Below the pieces are notes generated by a model. That model did no database searches. It was not told the origin of the DNA and saw nothing but the letters and a program-made list of their open reading frames with translations. Of a stretch of DNA of 36,468 bases, positions 24,562 through 33,333 are shown in pieces. How positions within the stretch are numbered: the stretch's first letter is position 1; each line of letters opens with the position of its first letter. This DNA is from Spirosoma fluviale (GTDB lineage: Bacteria > Bacteroidota > Bacteroidia > Cytophagales > Cyclobacteriaceae), in assembly GCA_945901615.1 (NCBI GenBank), contig CAMDLI010000012.1, positions 1-36,468 of the forward strand, read 5' to 3'. The translations under genes and the position numbers were made by a program.

Positions 24562-25728
24562 ATGAGCAACAAAAAATTAATTCGTGTAGGCCTAATCGGC
24601 ACAGGGCTGATGGGCAGAATTCACACCAATGGCTACAAGCGCTTGGCTGACTTTTTTCCTGAATACGAATACCGCCCTGTATTGCAAGCCTGCTGTTCCC
24701 GAAGAGAAGCCAATGCCAAAGCCTTTATGGAGCGCTGGGATTATGCTTTCTACGAAACAGACTGGCGCAAGCTTTTAGCCCGGGAGGATATTGACGCAGT
24801 GGATATTTGCACGCCAAACGACATGCACGCAGAAATTGCCATTGCAGCAGCGAAGGCGGGTAAAATGATTCTTTGTGAAAAGCCTCTCGCCCGAACTGTT
24901 GCCGAAGCCAAAGGCATGCTGGAGGCAGTGGAAGCTGCTGGTGTAAAAAACACGGTCTGGTACAATTACCGCCGAGTACCGGCAGTGACTCTAGCCAAAA
25001 ACATCGTTGCTTCCGGTAAGCTGGGCAAGATTTTTCATTATCGAGCCAACTTCCTTCAAGATTGGACCATCAACCCGGACTTGCCACAAGGGGGCGATGG
25101 AACCTGGAGGTTGGATGTAGAATCAGCGGGCTCCGGAGTAACGGGCGATTTGCTGGCACACTGCATCGATACGGCCATGTGGATCAATGGAGGAATCAAG
25201 GATGTTTCTGCCATGACCGAGACCTTTGTAAAAGAGCGTGTGCATTCGGATACGGGCAAAAAGCAGGCAGTAGGAATTGACGACGCTTGTATTTTTCATT
25301 GCCACTTTGACAATGGCTCCCTTGGGCTTTTTGAAGCCACGCGCTATGCACGTGGGCACAAGGCCTTATACACCCTCGAGATCAATGGGGAGCATGCCTC
25401 CATCCGTTGGGATTTGCATGATTTGACTCGTTTGGAATATTTTGACCACAGCGACGAAGGCAAGGTGCGCGGCTGGCGATCCATTCACGTAACGGATGGG
25501 GACCACCCTTACATGCACCGTTGGTGGATCCCGGGTACTTCCATTGGCTACGAGCACTCCTTTATCCACCAAGTGGCCGATTTCTTCCATAGTTTGGAAA
25601 CTGGTGAAGCCTGTCACCCTACCTTCCGTGATGCCTTTGAAACGCAGAAAGTGTGTGAGGCAGTACTCGACTCAGCACGCGATCGAGTCTGGAAAGACAC
25701 CGGGGTGGAGTGGGTAGAGAAGGTGTAA
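24562..25728 (+). CDS. Gfo/Idh/MocA family oxidoreductase
   Basis: A 388-residue NAD(P)-dependent sugar oxidoreductase, cytoplasmic (no signal peptide or twin-arginine motif). The Rossmann motif GLIGTGLMG lies at 10-18, and the family's catalytic EKP is at 106-108 in [10 protein letters not shown]. The C-terminal alpha/beta domain includes [31 protein letters not shown], where the conserved Asp/His of the GDLLAHxxD pattern is present. Family members oxidise hydroxyl groups of sugars and inositols, often at C3 of glycosides. It is the last gene of the plus-strand sugar cluster and lies before the long inverted repeat. Confidence 0.93.
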   Translation: MSNKKLIRVGLIGTGLMGRIHTNGYKRLADFFPEYEYRPVLQACCSRREANAKAFMERWDYAFYETDWRKLLAREDIDAVDICTPNDMHAEIAIAAAKAGKMILCEKPLARTVAEAKGMLEAVEAAGVKNTVWYNYRRVPAVTLAKNIVASGKLGKIFHYRANFLQDWTINPDLPQGGDGTWRLDVESAGSGVTGDLLAHCIDTAMWINGGIKDVSAMTETFVKERVHSDTGKKQAVGIDDACIFHCHFDNGSLGLFEATRYARGHKALYTLEINGEHASIRWDLHDLTRLEYFDHSDEGKVRGWRSIHVTDGDHPYMHRWWIPGTSIGYEHSFIHQVADFFHSLETGEACHPTFRDAFETQKVCEAVLDSARDRVWKDTGVEWVEKV

Positions 25729-25749
25729 ATGGAATAATATAATAAAGGG

Positions 25750-25998
25750 AAGTAGTAAGTACCCTAGATACAAGATGCAAGAAACAAGAGATTAGACTTA
25801 GTTCTGTTGATATAAAAATTCTGCCTAAGGAGCAGGATTCAATTCATCTTGCTTCTCCCTAATGTCGAACGCTGAACGCCCAGTGCAGAATGTTGAATTG
25901 GGGAAACTAGTTTCTAGTGTCATTAGGCATCCTAGTCTCGTTTCTTGCTTCTCGGCTCTTGCTTCTAGAACCGTCTTGATACTTGCTACTTGCTACTT
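25750..25998. repeat. Long imperfect inverted repeat with CAAGA/TCTTG-type short repeats
   Basis: The left part (25750-25796) has AAGTAGTAAGTA followed by CAAGAT, GCAAGAAACAAGAG. The right part (25931-25998) is its approximate reverse complement, with GTTTCTTGCTTCT, CTCTTGCTTCTAG and ACTTGCTACTTGCTACTT. Within it a smaller inverted pair, ATTCAATTC (about 25838) and TTGAATT (about 25893), flanks GAACGCTGAACGC. No coding potential is visible. It resembles the low-complexity interspersed intergenic repeats seen in Cytophagales genomes and could fold into a large RNA hairpin. It may also end both convergent transcripts. Confidence 0.65.
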
Positions 25999-26013
25999 TG
26001 ACCTTGTCTGACC

Positions 26014-26574
26014 TTAAATTAAAACTACGCGTAAACTCTTAGCTCCCTGCGCTCCAATGACCAAGGACTGCTCAATGTCTGCGGTTTTGGAGGGGCCAGC
26101 AAGGAATAGTCCAAAGCCAGAGTGGGCCACTGCTATTTTATCATACCCTTGATGCATGGTGTCTTCAAGACGGTTGCGATCGAGAACAATCACCAAGTGC
26201 TCGGTAGCGAAGGGAAGTGCACGAAGTCCAAGCTGGGTATCCTCAAGCCAGATAGCACCATTTTCTGCTACCCCAAATTGCCCGTCTAGGATGGCTACTT
26301 CCAAGGTCTCCAAAGCATGTGGGTCCTCTGGCAAAGGAAGGGTTGCCAGCTCGGAGAACTGGGCAGAAAGGGAAATCACTTTTGAAAATCCCGAAGATGA
26401 AAACCACTCTTCGAACTCGCTTTTGGACAGCACTTCTCCCTTGTTGCCGGAGATGGACAGCGTAAATCGTTCCACCAAATCTCCTGAGTTGCTGAAATTA
26501 GGAATATCGGGCAGCGCTTTGGGTTCGAGGGTCAGGCTCCGAATCGCACTTAAGATTTTTTCTCTGCTGCTCAT
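26014..26574 (-). CDS. lutC: LutC/YkgG family lactate utilisation protein
   Basis: A 186-residue protein of the LUD domain family, third subunit of the LutABC L-lactate oxidation system that converts L-lactate to pyruvate. I take the ATG at 26574 as the start, because ATGA overlaps the lutB stop (TGA 26573-26571); an in-frame start 21 bases upstream is less likely. The family segments are VAILDGQFGVAENGAIW and GYDKIAVAHSGFGLFLAGPSKTADIEQSLVIGAQGAKSLRVVL, where the GPSKTADIE motif is nearly invariant. It is the last gene of the operon and converges with the Gfo/Idh gene across the inverted repeat. Confidence 0.93.
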   Translation of the reverse strand: MSSREKILSAIRSLTLEPKALPDIPNFSNSGDLVERFTLSISGNKGEVLSKSEFEEWFSSSGFSKVISLSAQFSELATLPLPEDPHALETLEVAILDGQFGVAENGAIWLEDTQLGLRALPFATEHLVIVLDRNRLEDTMHQGYDKIAVAHSGFGLFLAGPSKTADIEQSLVIGAQGAKSLRVVLI

Positions 26575-27929
26575 GACCTGTTTTTTCGATACCACTGTTG
26601 AAAAGATTCCTTAGGAGCATCTGGGAGGTTTCTATTTTTCCCCCAAACATTCAAAGGATGGTAAATCAGGCTATTTGGCAGAGATTTAAGTGCATTCCGC
26701 ATTAGGCTTCCCGAAATTTTATAGGCGAGTGGGCTCTTGAATATTCCGTTTGCCAACTTCATGGATAGTCCTTTGGCGAATTCGCCCTGTGTTTTGGTCA
26801 CCTCCTGCCTCCATTCGTACAGTTGCTCGTGAATGTTGATTTTCACTGGGCATACATCCGTGCAACTTCCGCAAAGCGTAGAGGCAAAGGGAAGGCTGCT
26901 GTGCTTCTTCAGATCTAGCCCTGGCGATAAAATGGATCCAATCGGTCCTGGAACGGTGCTATTGTAACTGAATCCCCCACTTCGACGGTAGATGGGACAG
27001 GTGTTCATGCAGGCCCCGCAGCGGATGCATTTGAGTGAGTTTCTAAATTTCTCTCGTGCCAGTTGGGCCGTACGGCCGTTGTCCACGAGGATGAGATGAA
27101 TTTCTTTTCCGGGCGATGGACTTCTGAAATGTGAGTTGTAATTGGTGATGGGCTGCCCGGTGGCCGATCTAGCAAGCAAGCGAAGAAATACCCCCAAGTC
27201 TTTACGTCTGGGGAGGATTTTTTCGATACCCATGCAAGCGATGTGAACGTCTGCCAGGTGAACTCCCATGTCAGCGTTTCCCTCGTTGGTGCACACGACA
27301 AATTCCCCTGTCTCCGCAATCCCAAAGTTGACCCCGGTGATGGCTACCTTGGCGGCAAAGAATTTCTCCCGCAGGTGAACTCGTGCGGCCTGGGTGAGGT
27401 AGGCAGGATCTTCATTCCCTTTTTCGGTATGGAGCTTTTCGTGAAAAAGTTCGGATATCTCTCCTTTTTTCAGGTGAATAGCAGGCAAGACAATGTGGCT
27501 GGGGGGCTGGTTGAGAAACTGGACAATGCGCTCCCCTAGGTCGGTGTCCACCACTTCGACGCCGTGCTTTTCCAGGTAGGGATTGAGGTGGCACTCCTCC
27601 GTGAGGATGGACTTACTTTTGACTACGGCAGTGCAGTTTTGCTGTTGGAGGATCTCCAGTACTAGCCGGTTGTGTTCTTCACTGTCTGCTGCCCAATGGA
27701 CAATGATTCCATTTTTAGTGGCATTGCGCTCAAATTCCTCCAAGTAATCGGCAAGATTTGCAAGGACATTGTCCTTGATGCCGGAAGCTAATTCACGTAA
27801 TTGTTCCCATTCGGGGATGCCTTTGCTGACTTTGTCTCGCTTGTCGCGAACAAACCAGAGCGTTTCATCATGCCACTTTGATTTTTGGGCATCCTTTAGA
27901 AATTCAGCTGCATTCTCCGGATGTGTCAT
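26571..27929 (-). CDS. lutB: LutB iron-sulfur lactate utilisation protein
   Basis: A 452-residue protein with an N-terminal LUD domain (GVNFGIAETGEFVVCTNEGNAD, about 200-225) and two [4Fe-4S] motifs in its second half: CIRCGACMNTCP and CGSCTDVCP. LutB is the electron-transfer subunit of the LutABC complex. Both its ends overlap neighbours by 4 bases (ATGA), so lutA-lutB-lutC are strictly coupled. The C-terminus lacks obvious membrane segments. It is slightly shorter than some homologues, but all cluster ligands are present. Confidence 0.95.
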   Translation of the reverse strand: MTHPENAAEFLKDAQKSKWHDETLWFVRDKRDKVSKGIPEWEQLRELASGIKDNVLANLADYLEEFERNATKNGIIVHWAADSEEHNRLVLEILQQQNCTAVVKSKSILTEECHLNPYLEKHGVEVVDTDLGERIVQFLNQPPSHIVLPAIHLKKGEISELFHEKLHTEKGNEDPAYLTQAARVHLREKFFAAKVAITGVNFGIAETGEFVVCTNEGNADMGVHLADVHIACMGIEKILPRRKDLGVFLRLLARSATGQPITNYNSHFRSPSPGKEIHLILVDNGRTAQLAREKFRNSLKCIRCGACMNTCPIYRRSGGFSYNSTVPGPIGSILSPGLDLKKHSSLPFASTLCGSCTDVCPVKINIHEQLYEWRQEVTKTQGEFAKGLSMKLANGIFKSPLAYKISGSLMRNALKSLPNSLIYHPLNVWGKNRNLPDAPKESFQQWYRKNRS

Positions 27930-28684
27930 GACAGGGCCTGGTTTAAGATTTCCGCTAGGTGAAGGAACTTCATCTCTTGCTTGGATCGGGTGGCAATGCC
28001 TTGCAAATGCATGATGCAGGACATGTCTCCACCGGTGAGGATTTCAGTTTTGTGCTCCCGGTGATCTGCTAGTCTATCTTTTCCCATTTGGATGGAAAGC
28101 GCCTCTTCGGTGACGGCAAAAGTTCCTCCAAAGCCGCAGCATTCGTCTGTTCTGCTGAGTTCCACCCATTCCAATCCGGCTAGATTTTCTAGTAGTTTGC
28201 GGGCCTTATTATAGGGAGGCTGATTGAGTTCCGATCCAGAAGAGAGATGCAGCCCTCGCTGCCCATGGCAGGAGGAGTGAAAGCCTACTCGATGGGGAAA
28301 TTTTCCTTCCAGCTTTTCTATTTTCAGTACGTCGGTGATGAATTCGATGAGTTCATAGATTTTATGCTCCAGGGCTTCCTGTTCTTTTTCTAGGCCAGCA
28401 ATAGCAGGAAAATGCTCTTTTACGTGCAGCGTGCAGCTTCCTGAAGGGCATACCACATAGTCAAAGTCATTGAAGGTCTCAATAAAATGCCTTGCTGTGC
28501 CTACCGTATCCCGGGCATACCCAGCATTGGCGAGCGGCTGACCACAGCAGGTTTGTCCTGAGGGATAGGTCACCTTACATCCTAATTTCTCCAACAATTC
28601 CAGCGTAGCAATACCTACTTGCGGGTAGAACTGATCTACGTAGCAAGGAATAAACAAGGCAACGGATGGGGAATTGGCTTTCAT
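27926..28684 (-). CDS. lutA: LutA cysteine-rich (CCG-domain) lactate utilisation protein
   Basis: A 252-residue protein with two CCG domains of the heterodisulfide-reductase/GlpC class, each expected to bind an Fe-S cluster: TCCGQPLANAGY near 45-56 and ECCGFGGTF near 180-190, with additional cysteines in FIPCYVD and SSCHGQRG. It is the first subunit of LutABC, which oxidises L-lactate made in the rhamnose pathway. It starts 9 bases after the kinase stop and overlaps lutB by 4 bases. The start at 28684 (MKANSPSVALFIPC) is the only sensible one. Confidence 0.95.
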   Translation of the reverse strand: MKANSPSVALFIPCYVDQFYPQVGIATLELLEKLGCKVTYPSGQTCCGQPLANAGYARDTVGTARHFIETFNDFDYVVCPSGSCTLHVKEHFPAIAGLEKEQEALEHKIYELIEFITDVLKIEKLEGKFPHRVGFHSSCHGQRGLHLSSGSELNQPPYNKARKLLENLAGLEWVELSRTDECCGFGGTFAVTEEALSIQMGKDRLADHREHKTEILTGGDMSCIMHLQGIATRSKQEMKFLHLAEILNQALS

Positions 28685-28693
28685 TGAGGTAAG

Positions 28694-30028
28694 TTAAGCG
28701 CTAGCGTTCATATTCACGAGCATTGCTGCCCCTAAAGCAGAGCCATTTGGAAAATCACTCGGGATAAGTTCTATTCCAGGAAGTTTTTTGCGCAGCAGCT
28801 CCAGAAAAATCGGGTTGGCATTGAAGCCACCGTCTACAAATAGCCGAGTAACAGGTGCGCCCTCCAAAACAAGCTTGACAGAGGCCGCCTGAATGCTAGT
28901 TAGCTCATTCAGGAAGGTGTAATAGGCTTCTGTAAATTCAGAGAAGCTACCCCAATCGCTGGAACTCCCATTTTCTATTCCAAAATTTTCTGGCTGGATG
29001 TAGTGGAAGCGAATTCTTTTTGTTGGGTGGCGGCTAACCTTTTGGTACCAGGATTCTTCGAATTGAAGTTTCTTGTAGGTGCCTAAGGGGAGCTGCCAAT
29101 GGGCATACATTTCTTCCACTTGGAATTTATGTTCCTCTCCGATAAAGAGGCGTGATATTTTGATGGGTTGTCCTGAAATGCTCAGAAACTGCAGGCAATC
29201 TTTTGTCAGCTCTGATTCCGAGAGTGGAGTCTTGTTGAAAGGATTGATGCTGATCGCCCAGGTGCCCGTAGACAGCAGGGCGAAGGGCTGTGTTTCCTGC
29301 TTCAGGTAGGGTAGAAGGGCTGCCGAAGAGTCATGTACGCCGATTCCACAGGGAATTCCACCGAGCTCAGGCTTGGTTTTCAAAAGTGAATCTCCGGGCA
29401 ATATGGCTGCCTGTAGCCGGTCTATTTCCTCTCGTTTCACCCAGTCGTGGTAGTCCATCTTTCCAAAATCCCATAAGGCGGTGTGGCAACCGATGCTGCT
29501 GTAGTCGGAGACAAATTGACCAGTAAAAATTAAGCTCAGGTACTGCGGGAGGTGCAGGCTTTGTTGGATCTTTTGGTAAACTTCTGGCTTGGCATACTTG
29601 AGAAAATAGAGTTGCAGGCCTGAATTCAGCATCGCCAAAGGAGGGGATGAAGTCTCCTTGCAAAAGGCAAATTTCCCTCCATTTTCGGCATAAAATCGTT
29701 CCAGAAGCTCCTCCGGAAAAGGCTTCAGGTAATCGTACAGAGGGGTTACAGGCTCTCCATCCAAGTCCGTATGAACAAAGGAAGCGCCATGTCCAGAAAA
29801 GTTAAGCCGCGTAATTTCAAACTCAGTCGAACTCAAGGCCTCATGAAATGTCTCCAGCATCCAGTCCCGAAGTGGCAGCACAGGTTCGCTCGGAAAGCCA
29901 TCCTCGTCAGGAATGGGATCCAGCCGGGTGTACTTATGAAACACCTCTCTAAGATTCTGGTCAAAGAGAAAGAATTTCTTGTTGGTTTTCCCGATGTCGA
30001 ATACGGCTGTTACTGGGACTTTTGGCAT
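28694..30028 (-). CDS. FGGY family carbohydrate kinase, probable L-rhamnulokinase
   Basis: A 444-residue sugar kinase with the two-domain actin-like ATPase fold. The phosphate-1 loop is FDIGKTNKKFFLF near 10-22. The domain II ATP-binding segment is ALLSTGTWAISI, and the adenosine segment is RLFVDGGFNANPIFLELLRKKL. GIGVHDSSAALLPYL is a typical FGGY block. Because the neighbour is a rhamnulose-1-phosphate aldolase, the most likely substrate is L-rhamnulose; L-fuculose is the alternative. It is cotranscribed, with a 24-base gap to the upstream aldolase and 9 bases to lutA. Confidence 0.88.
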   Translation of the reverse strand: MPKVPVTAVFDIGKTNKKFFLFDQNLREVFHKYTRLDPIPDEDGFPSEPVLPLRDWMLETFHEALSSTEFEITRLNFSGHGASFVHTDLDGEPVTPLYDYLKPFPEELLERFYAENGGKFAFCKETSSPPLAMLNSGLQLYFLKYAKPEVYQKIQQSLHLPQYLSLIFTGQFVSDYSSIGCHTALWDFGKMDYHDWVKREEIDRLQAAILPGDSLLKTKPELGGIPCGIGVHDSSAALLPYLKQETQPFALLSTGTWAISINPFNKTPLSESELTKDCLQFLSISGQPIKISRLFIGEEHKFQVEEMYAHWQLPLGTYKKLQFEESWYQKVSRHPTKRIRFHYIQPENFGIENGSSSDWGSFSEFTEAYYTFLNELTSIQAASVKLVLEGAPVTRLFVDGGFNANPIFLELLRKKLPGIELIPSDFPNGSALGAAMLVNMNASA

Positions 30029-30052
30029 TGGAATTACAGGAACTAGTCGGGT

Positions 30053-32173
30053 TTATCTTGGGAAAGCTGCAGCAAGACCTCCATCCACATTGAGCATATT
30101 TCCTGTGGATTTGTTGAGCAGTCCGCCTACAAAGGCAAAGGCCGCATCCGCAATATCACTGACCTTGACGCTTTCCTTGAGCAAGGTGCGGTTGGCGTAG
30201 TATTGTGGGAGATCGGCTACTTCGATTCCGTAGGCTTTGGCGCGATTTTCTGCCCATCCTCCTTCCCAGATGTTCGAATTTTCGATCACTGCATCTGGGT
30301 TGACCACATTTACTCTGATTTTATCGTCTGCAAGTTCGGCGGCCATCAGTCTAGACATGTGTAATTGCGCTGCCTTGGCGGTGCCGTAAGCCACATTTTT
30401 TGGACCAGCTACCAAGGCATTTTTACTTACAATATTCACAATATCTCCCCCTAGACCTTGCTGCTTCATCAGGCTAACACCCAGTTTGGAGATGCGGAAT
30501 TGCCCCATCACCAAGAGGTCGTTGAGCTTCTCCCAATCTTGATCGCTATGATCTTCAAAGGACTTGGAAATGGATATACCGGCATTGTTGACCACTATAT
30601 CCAGTCCTCCAAATTGGAGTGCTATGGCCTGGGAAGCGCTGGCAATGCTGTCGGAATTGGTCACATCTAGCTGGAGGCCGAAGACATTGTCTTTGCCGTA
30701 TTTTTTCTCAAATGCTGCTGAAGCTTGGTCTAGCCGTTCTTGGTTGATATCGGAGAGCACTACGCAGGCACCTTCCTGCAGGAATTTTTCTGCGATGCCT
30801 TTTCCGATGCCACCCGCACTTCCGGTGATGAGTGCAATCTTTCTGGAAAGTGGTTTTTCCTTGGGCATGCGCTGCAGTTTTGCCTCCTCGAGCAACCAGT
30901 ATTCGATGTCGAAGGCCTCTTGAAGCGGTAAGGATACGTAGCTGGATATGGCTTCCGCACCACGCATCACTTGGATGGCATTGATGTAAAATTCAGAAGC
31001 TACCCGGCTGGTTTGCTTGTCTTTGGCAAAGCTAAACATCCCGACTCCTGGCCAAATTATCACCACAGGATTTGGGTCCCGCATGGCAGGGCTGTTTGCA
31101 TGTTTGTGTTGCTCGTAATAGGCTGCATAGCGTTCTCTGTACGACTGAAAAGCAGCTTCCAATTGGGGGCGTAGTCCACTGAGGTCTGAAAGGTCGGTGT
31201 CTGCAGGAAGGTCAAGAACCAAAGGTGAGATTTTGGTGCGGAGAAAGTGGTCCGGGCAGCTGGTTCCCATGGGGGCTAAGCGTTGCAGATCTTGACTATT
31301 GCTGAATTCCAAAACTACCTCCTTGTCGGTGAAGGTGCCCACCATTCGGGATGCTGAGGATGCCAATCCGCGCAAAAGCGGTGCGAGTTGAGCCGCTTGG
31401 CTTTTCCTTTGATCTGGGGGGAGCGATTTAATTTTTTCTCCTCCAAAAACCGGTCGCTTTTTGCCATAGTTGTCCGCAAGAAATGCAGAGGCAGTTTCAA
31501 TGACTTCCAAACTGTTGATATAGCAGTCATAGGAGGTGTCTCCCCAGGTAAATAGGCCGTGCCCTCCGAGCATGATGCCTCGAATGCCAGGATTTTTGTC
31601 CAAGGCCTCCTTGAGTTTGAGCCCCAAGTCAAATCCAGGTCGCTGCCAAGGCACCCAAGCAATTGCTCCTTTCCAAAGGGTTTTGGTGATTTCCTCTCCA
31701 TCCTTGGAGGCGGCTATGGCGATGGCTGCGTCTGGGTGTAGGTGGTCGATGTGTTTGAAGGGCAAAAAGCCATGGAGGGGCGTGTCAATGGAAGGCGCTT
31801 TGGAGTCCAAGTCGTAGAGGCAATGCCCAAATAACCCCACCATTTCGTCTTCGTGTTCCAAGCCTCGGTAGATTCCTTTTAAGGAATTCAATTTGTCTAC
31901 ATACAGCCCCGCAAGACCAGAGCGGGTCATGGTACCGATATCTCCGCCAGAGCCTTTAATCCACATCACTTCTACCCAGGTTTTGGTCAAGGGATCCAGT
32001 TCTCTTGTTTTGCAGGAAGTATTGCCTCCCCCATAATTTGTGATTCTGAGGTCAGCTCCGAGGAGGTTGGAACGGTAGAGGAAAAGGTCAACTTCATTGC
32101 CTTCGAGTTGTGCAGCTTTCTCCTCATTCCAGAGGTAATTCACGTAGTTAAACTGGGTGTTTGGGGTATTCAT
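30053..32173 (-). CDS. rhaEW: Bifunctional rhamnulose-1-phosphate aldolase / short-chain dehydrogenase
   Basis: A 706-residue fusion. The N-terminal class II aldolase domain (about 1-420) has the zinc-ligand motif HIDHLHPD (H144, H146) and GGHGLFTWG. The C-terminal SDR domain (about 440-706) has GSAGGIGKG for NAD, NNAG, and the catalytic YGTAK (Y and K). The architecture matches the B. subtilis YuxG/RhaEW type, which splits L-rhamnulose-1-phosphate into DHAP and L-lactaldehyde and oxidises the aldehyde to L-lactate. The downstream lutABC genes then oxidise L-lactate. It is the first gene of the operon, preceded by a 271-base gap with a palindrome. L-fuculose-phosphate or a related substrate is possible. 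Confidence 0.92.
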   Translation of the reverse strand: MNTPNTQFNYVNYLWNEEKAAQLEGNEVDLFLYRSNLLGADLRITNYGGGNTSCKTRELDPLTKTWVEVMWIKGSGGDIGTMTRSGLAGLYVDKLNSLKGIYRGLEHEDEMVGLFGHCLYDLDSKAPSIDTPLHGFLPFKHIDHLHPDAAIAIAASKDGEEITKTLWKGAIAWVPWQRPGFDLGLKLKEALDKNPGIRGIMLGGHGLFTWGDTSYDCYINSLEVIETASAFLADNYGKKRPVFGGEKIKSLPPDQRKSQAAQLAPLLRGLASSASRMVGTFTDKEVVLEFSNSQDLQRLAPMGTSCPDHFLRTKISPLVLDLPADTDLSDLSGLRPQLEAAFQSYRERYAAYYEQHKHANSPAMRDPNPVVIIWPGVGMFSFAKDKQTSRVASEFYINAIQVMRGAEAISSYVSLPLQEAFDIEYWLLEEAKLQRMPKEKPLSRKIALITGSAGGIGKGIAEKFLQEGACVVLSDINQERLDQASAAFEKKYGKDNVFGLQLDVTNSDSIASASQAIALQFGGLDIVVNNAGISISKSFEDHSDQDWEKLNDLLVMGQFRISKLGVSLMKQQGLGGDIVNIVSKNALVAGPKNVAYGTAKAAQLHMSRLMAAELADDKIRVNVVNPDAVIENSNIWEGGWAENRAKAYGIEVADLPQYYANRTLLKESVKVSDIADAAFAFVGGLLNKSTGNMLNVDGGLAAAFPR

Positions 32174-32241
32174 ACGGGATGGAAATCAATTATTCACAAG
32201 ATTAGTTAGGGTACTAAAAATAAAATTTCAGCAGGCAAACT

Positions 32242-32255
32242 TCCTTAGGTAAGGA
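32242..32255. promoter_or_regulatory. Palindrome TCCTTA-GG-TAAGGA upstream of rhaEW
   Basis: Six-base arms pair perfectly around a two-base spacer, 69 bases upstream of the aldolase start. It may be the operator for a rhamnose-responsive regulator that is not encoded in this window. Confidence 0.4.
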
Positions 32256-32399
32256 TTCATTGGCTGCCTCAGTAGCTATCTTTTTTCAAGAATGGCTCCG
32301 AATGATTCAAATTACACTAAAAATCTAAAATCCGGAAGATTTTTTGATTGAAGGTTAAAAAGGTGTTCTAGATTGAGAGCAGAAACAAGTTTGAACAGC

Positions 32400-32435
32400 A
32401 AAAAAAACTCCTACCTGGATTTGAACAGGAAGGTG
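32400..32435 (-). terminator. Terminator of the HTH gene, imperfect copy of the 33334 hairpin
   Basis: On the minus strand, CACCTTCCTG (32435-32426) pairs with CAGGTAGGAG (32417-32408), with two mismatches, across an eight-base loop. It is followed by eight T's (plus A-run 32400-32407). It lies 10 bases past the HTH stop codon. Confidence 0.7.
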
Positions 32436-32444
32436 TAGATTTGG

Positions 32445-33236
32445 CTAAGGTAGGTTGCCATTGGCATCGACACTAAACTTCCATTTCTCCATGTAACAGT
32501 CATTCGAAACATTGGCAGTTGTACATTTCTGCTGGAGGCCCTCTATGGTTAGTTTCCCATCGCTTAGGCTAATTTTTTCTCCGTATTCGTTAAAAAAGCC
32601 ACCATAGGTTTTTTGCCAGACAACTACTCCTTTTTCATCTGTTCTGATGAGCAGGATGTCATAGTTACCTGCTCCAAAGGAACTTGTAGAACCAAGAAGA
32701 AAGTAGCCACCATCGGAGATGGGAAGTACTGTACTTGCTTTATCATAGCTAGTTCCTCCATAGGTTTTTTGAAGTTGAACTACCCCTTCGTTAGTTAAAA
32801 CAGTAAGTTGGAAATCACAGGAGGTTTCGGTGTCACAATTAATGGTTTGGAGGGTTACTTTTTCTGTAACTCCTTCCCTGGCTTTAATAGGGTTAGGAGT
32901 AGCTAACCAAAAAGTAGCGAGAGAAATCAAGGTGATGGCGGCGAACATAAAGAGGAGTTTAGTGTGATTTTTTTTAGAAAAGAAGCGGGAGCCAAACGTT
33001 ATGAATTTTGATTTCTTGGGAGGGGTTGGTGCCGATTCCTGCCGATTTAGCACCACTTCTTCTTGCTCCAGCGCTAATAGGTCCACCAATTTGCCCAAGG
33101 TATAGGCACTTGGCGCTACCTCTCCTTTTTCAATTCGTTGGATAGTGCGAAGTGTTACACCGCACCGTACAGCGAGATCGGATTGTGTCCAATTGAGGGT
33201 TTTTCTAGCGGTTTTAACTTTTTCAGCCAGGGTCAT
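32445..33236 (-). CDS. Membrane-anchored XRE/Cro-type HTH protein with extracytoplasmic KTYGG-repeat domain
   Basis: A 263-residue fusion. Residues 5-58 form a Cro/XRE helix-turn-helix (LNWTQSDLAVRCGVTLRTIQ, IEKGEVAPSAYTLGKLVDLL). A charged linker covers about 65-92. A single transmembrane segment spans about 93-112. The C-terminal part (about 125-263) contains two repeats of the Bacteroidota extracellular propeller type: LQKTYGGTSYDKASTV...SDGGYFLLGSTSSFGAGNYDILLIRTDEKG and VWQKTYGG. Orientation would place DNA-binding in the cytoplasm and the repeats outside. It might be a one-component transmembrane regulator; ligand and target are unknown. Monocistronic, with its own terminator. Confidence 0.88.
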   Translation of the reverse strand: MTLAEKVKTARKTLNWTQSDLAVRCGVTLRTIQRIEKGEVAPSAYTLGKLVDLLALEQEEVVLNRQESAPTPPKKSKFITFGSRFFSKKNHTKLLFMFAAITLISLATFWLATPNPIKAREGVTEKVTLQTINCDTETSCDFQLTVLTNEGVVQLQKTYGGTSYDKASTVLPISDGGYFLLGSTSSFGAGNYDILLIRTDEKGVVVWQKTYGGFFNEYGEKISLSDGKLTIEGLQQKCTTANVSNDCYMEKWKFSVDANGNLP

Positions 33237-33333
33237 TCCTCAAAAATGGCTGGAATAATCCTCGAAAAAAAGCGAGGAGCTATGACATCTATGCGACATT
33301 TGCATAGAGTGCAATTGGGAGATGCAGCCAAGC

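Larger units (their letters stand above)
32174..32444. other. Intergenic region upstream of the rhamnose/lactate operon
   Basis: No gene is supported. It contains the palindrome at 32242-32255, an AT-rich weak hairpin (AAAAATCT 32319-32326 with AGATTTTT 32337-32344), a duplicated nonamer TTTGAACAG (32390 and 32420) and the terminator of the HTH gene at 32400-32435. No exact TAnnTTTG was found on the minus strand. Confidence 0.5.

Noticed and set aside
25750-25998. CRISPR array
   Set aside because: The repeats are short, irregular and arranged as an inverted repeat, without uniform spacers or cas genes.
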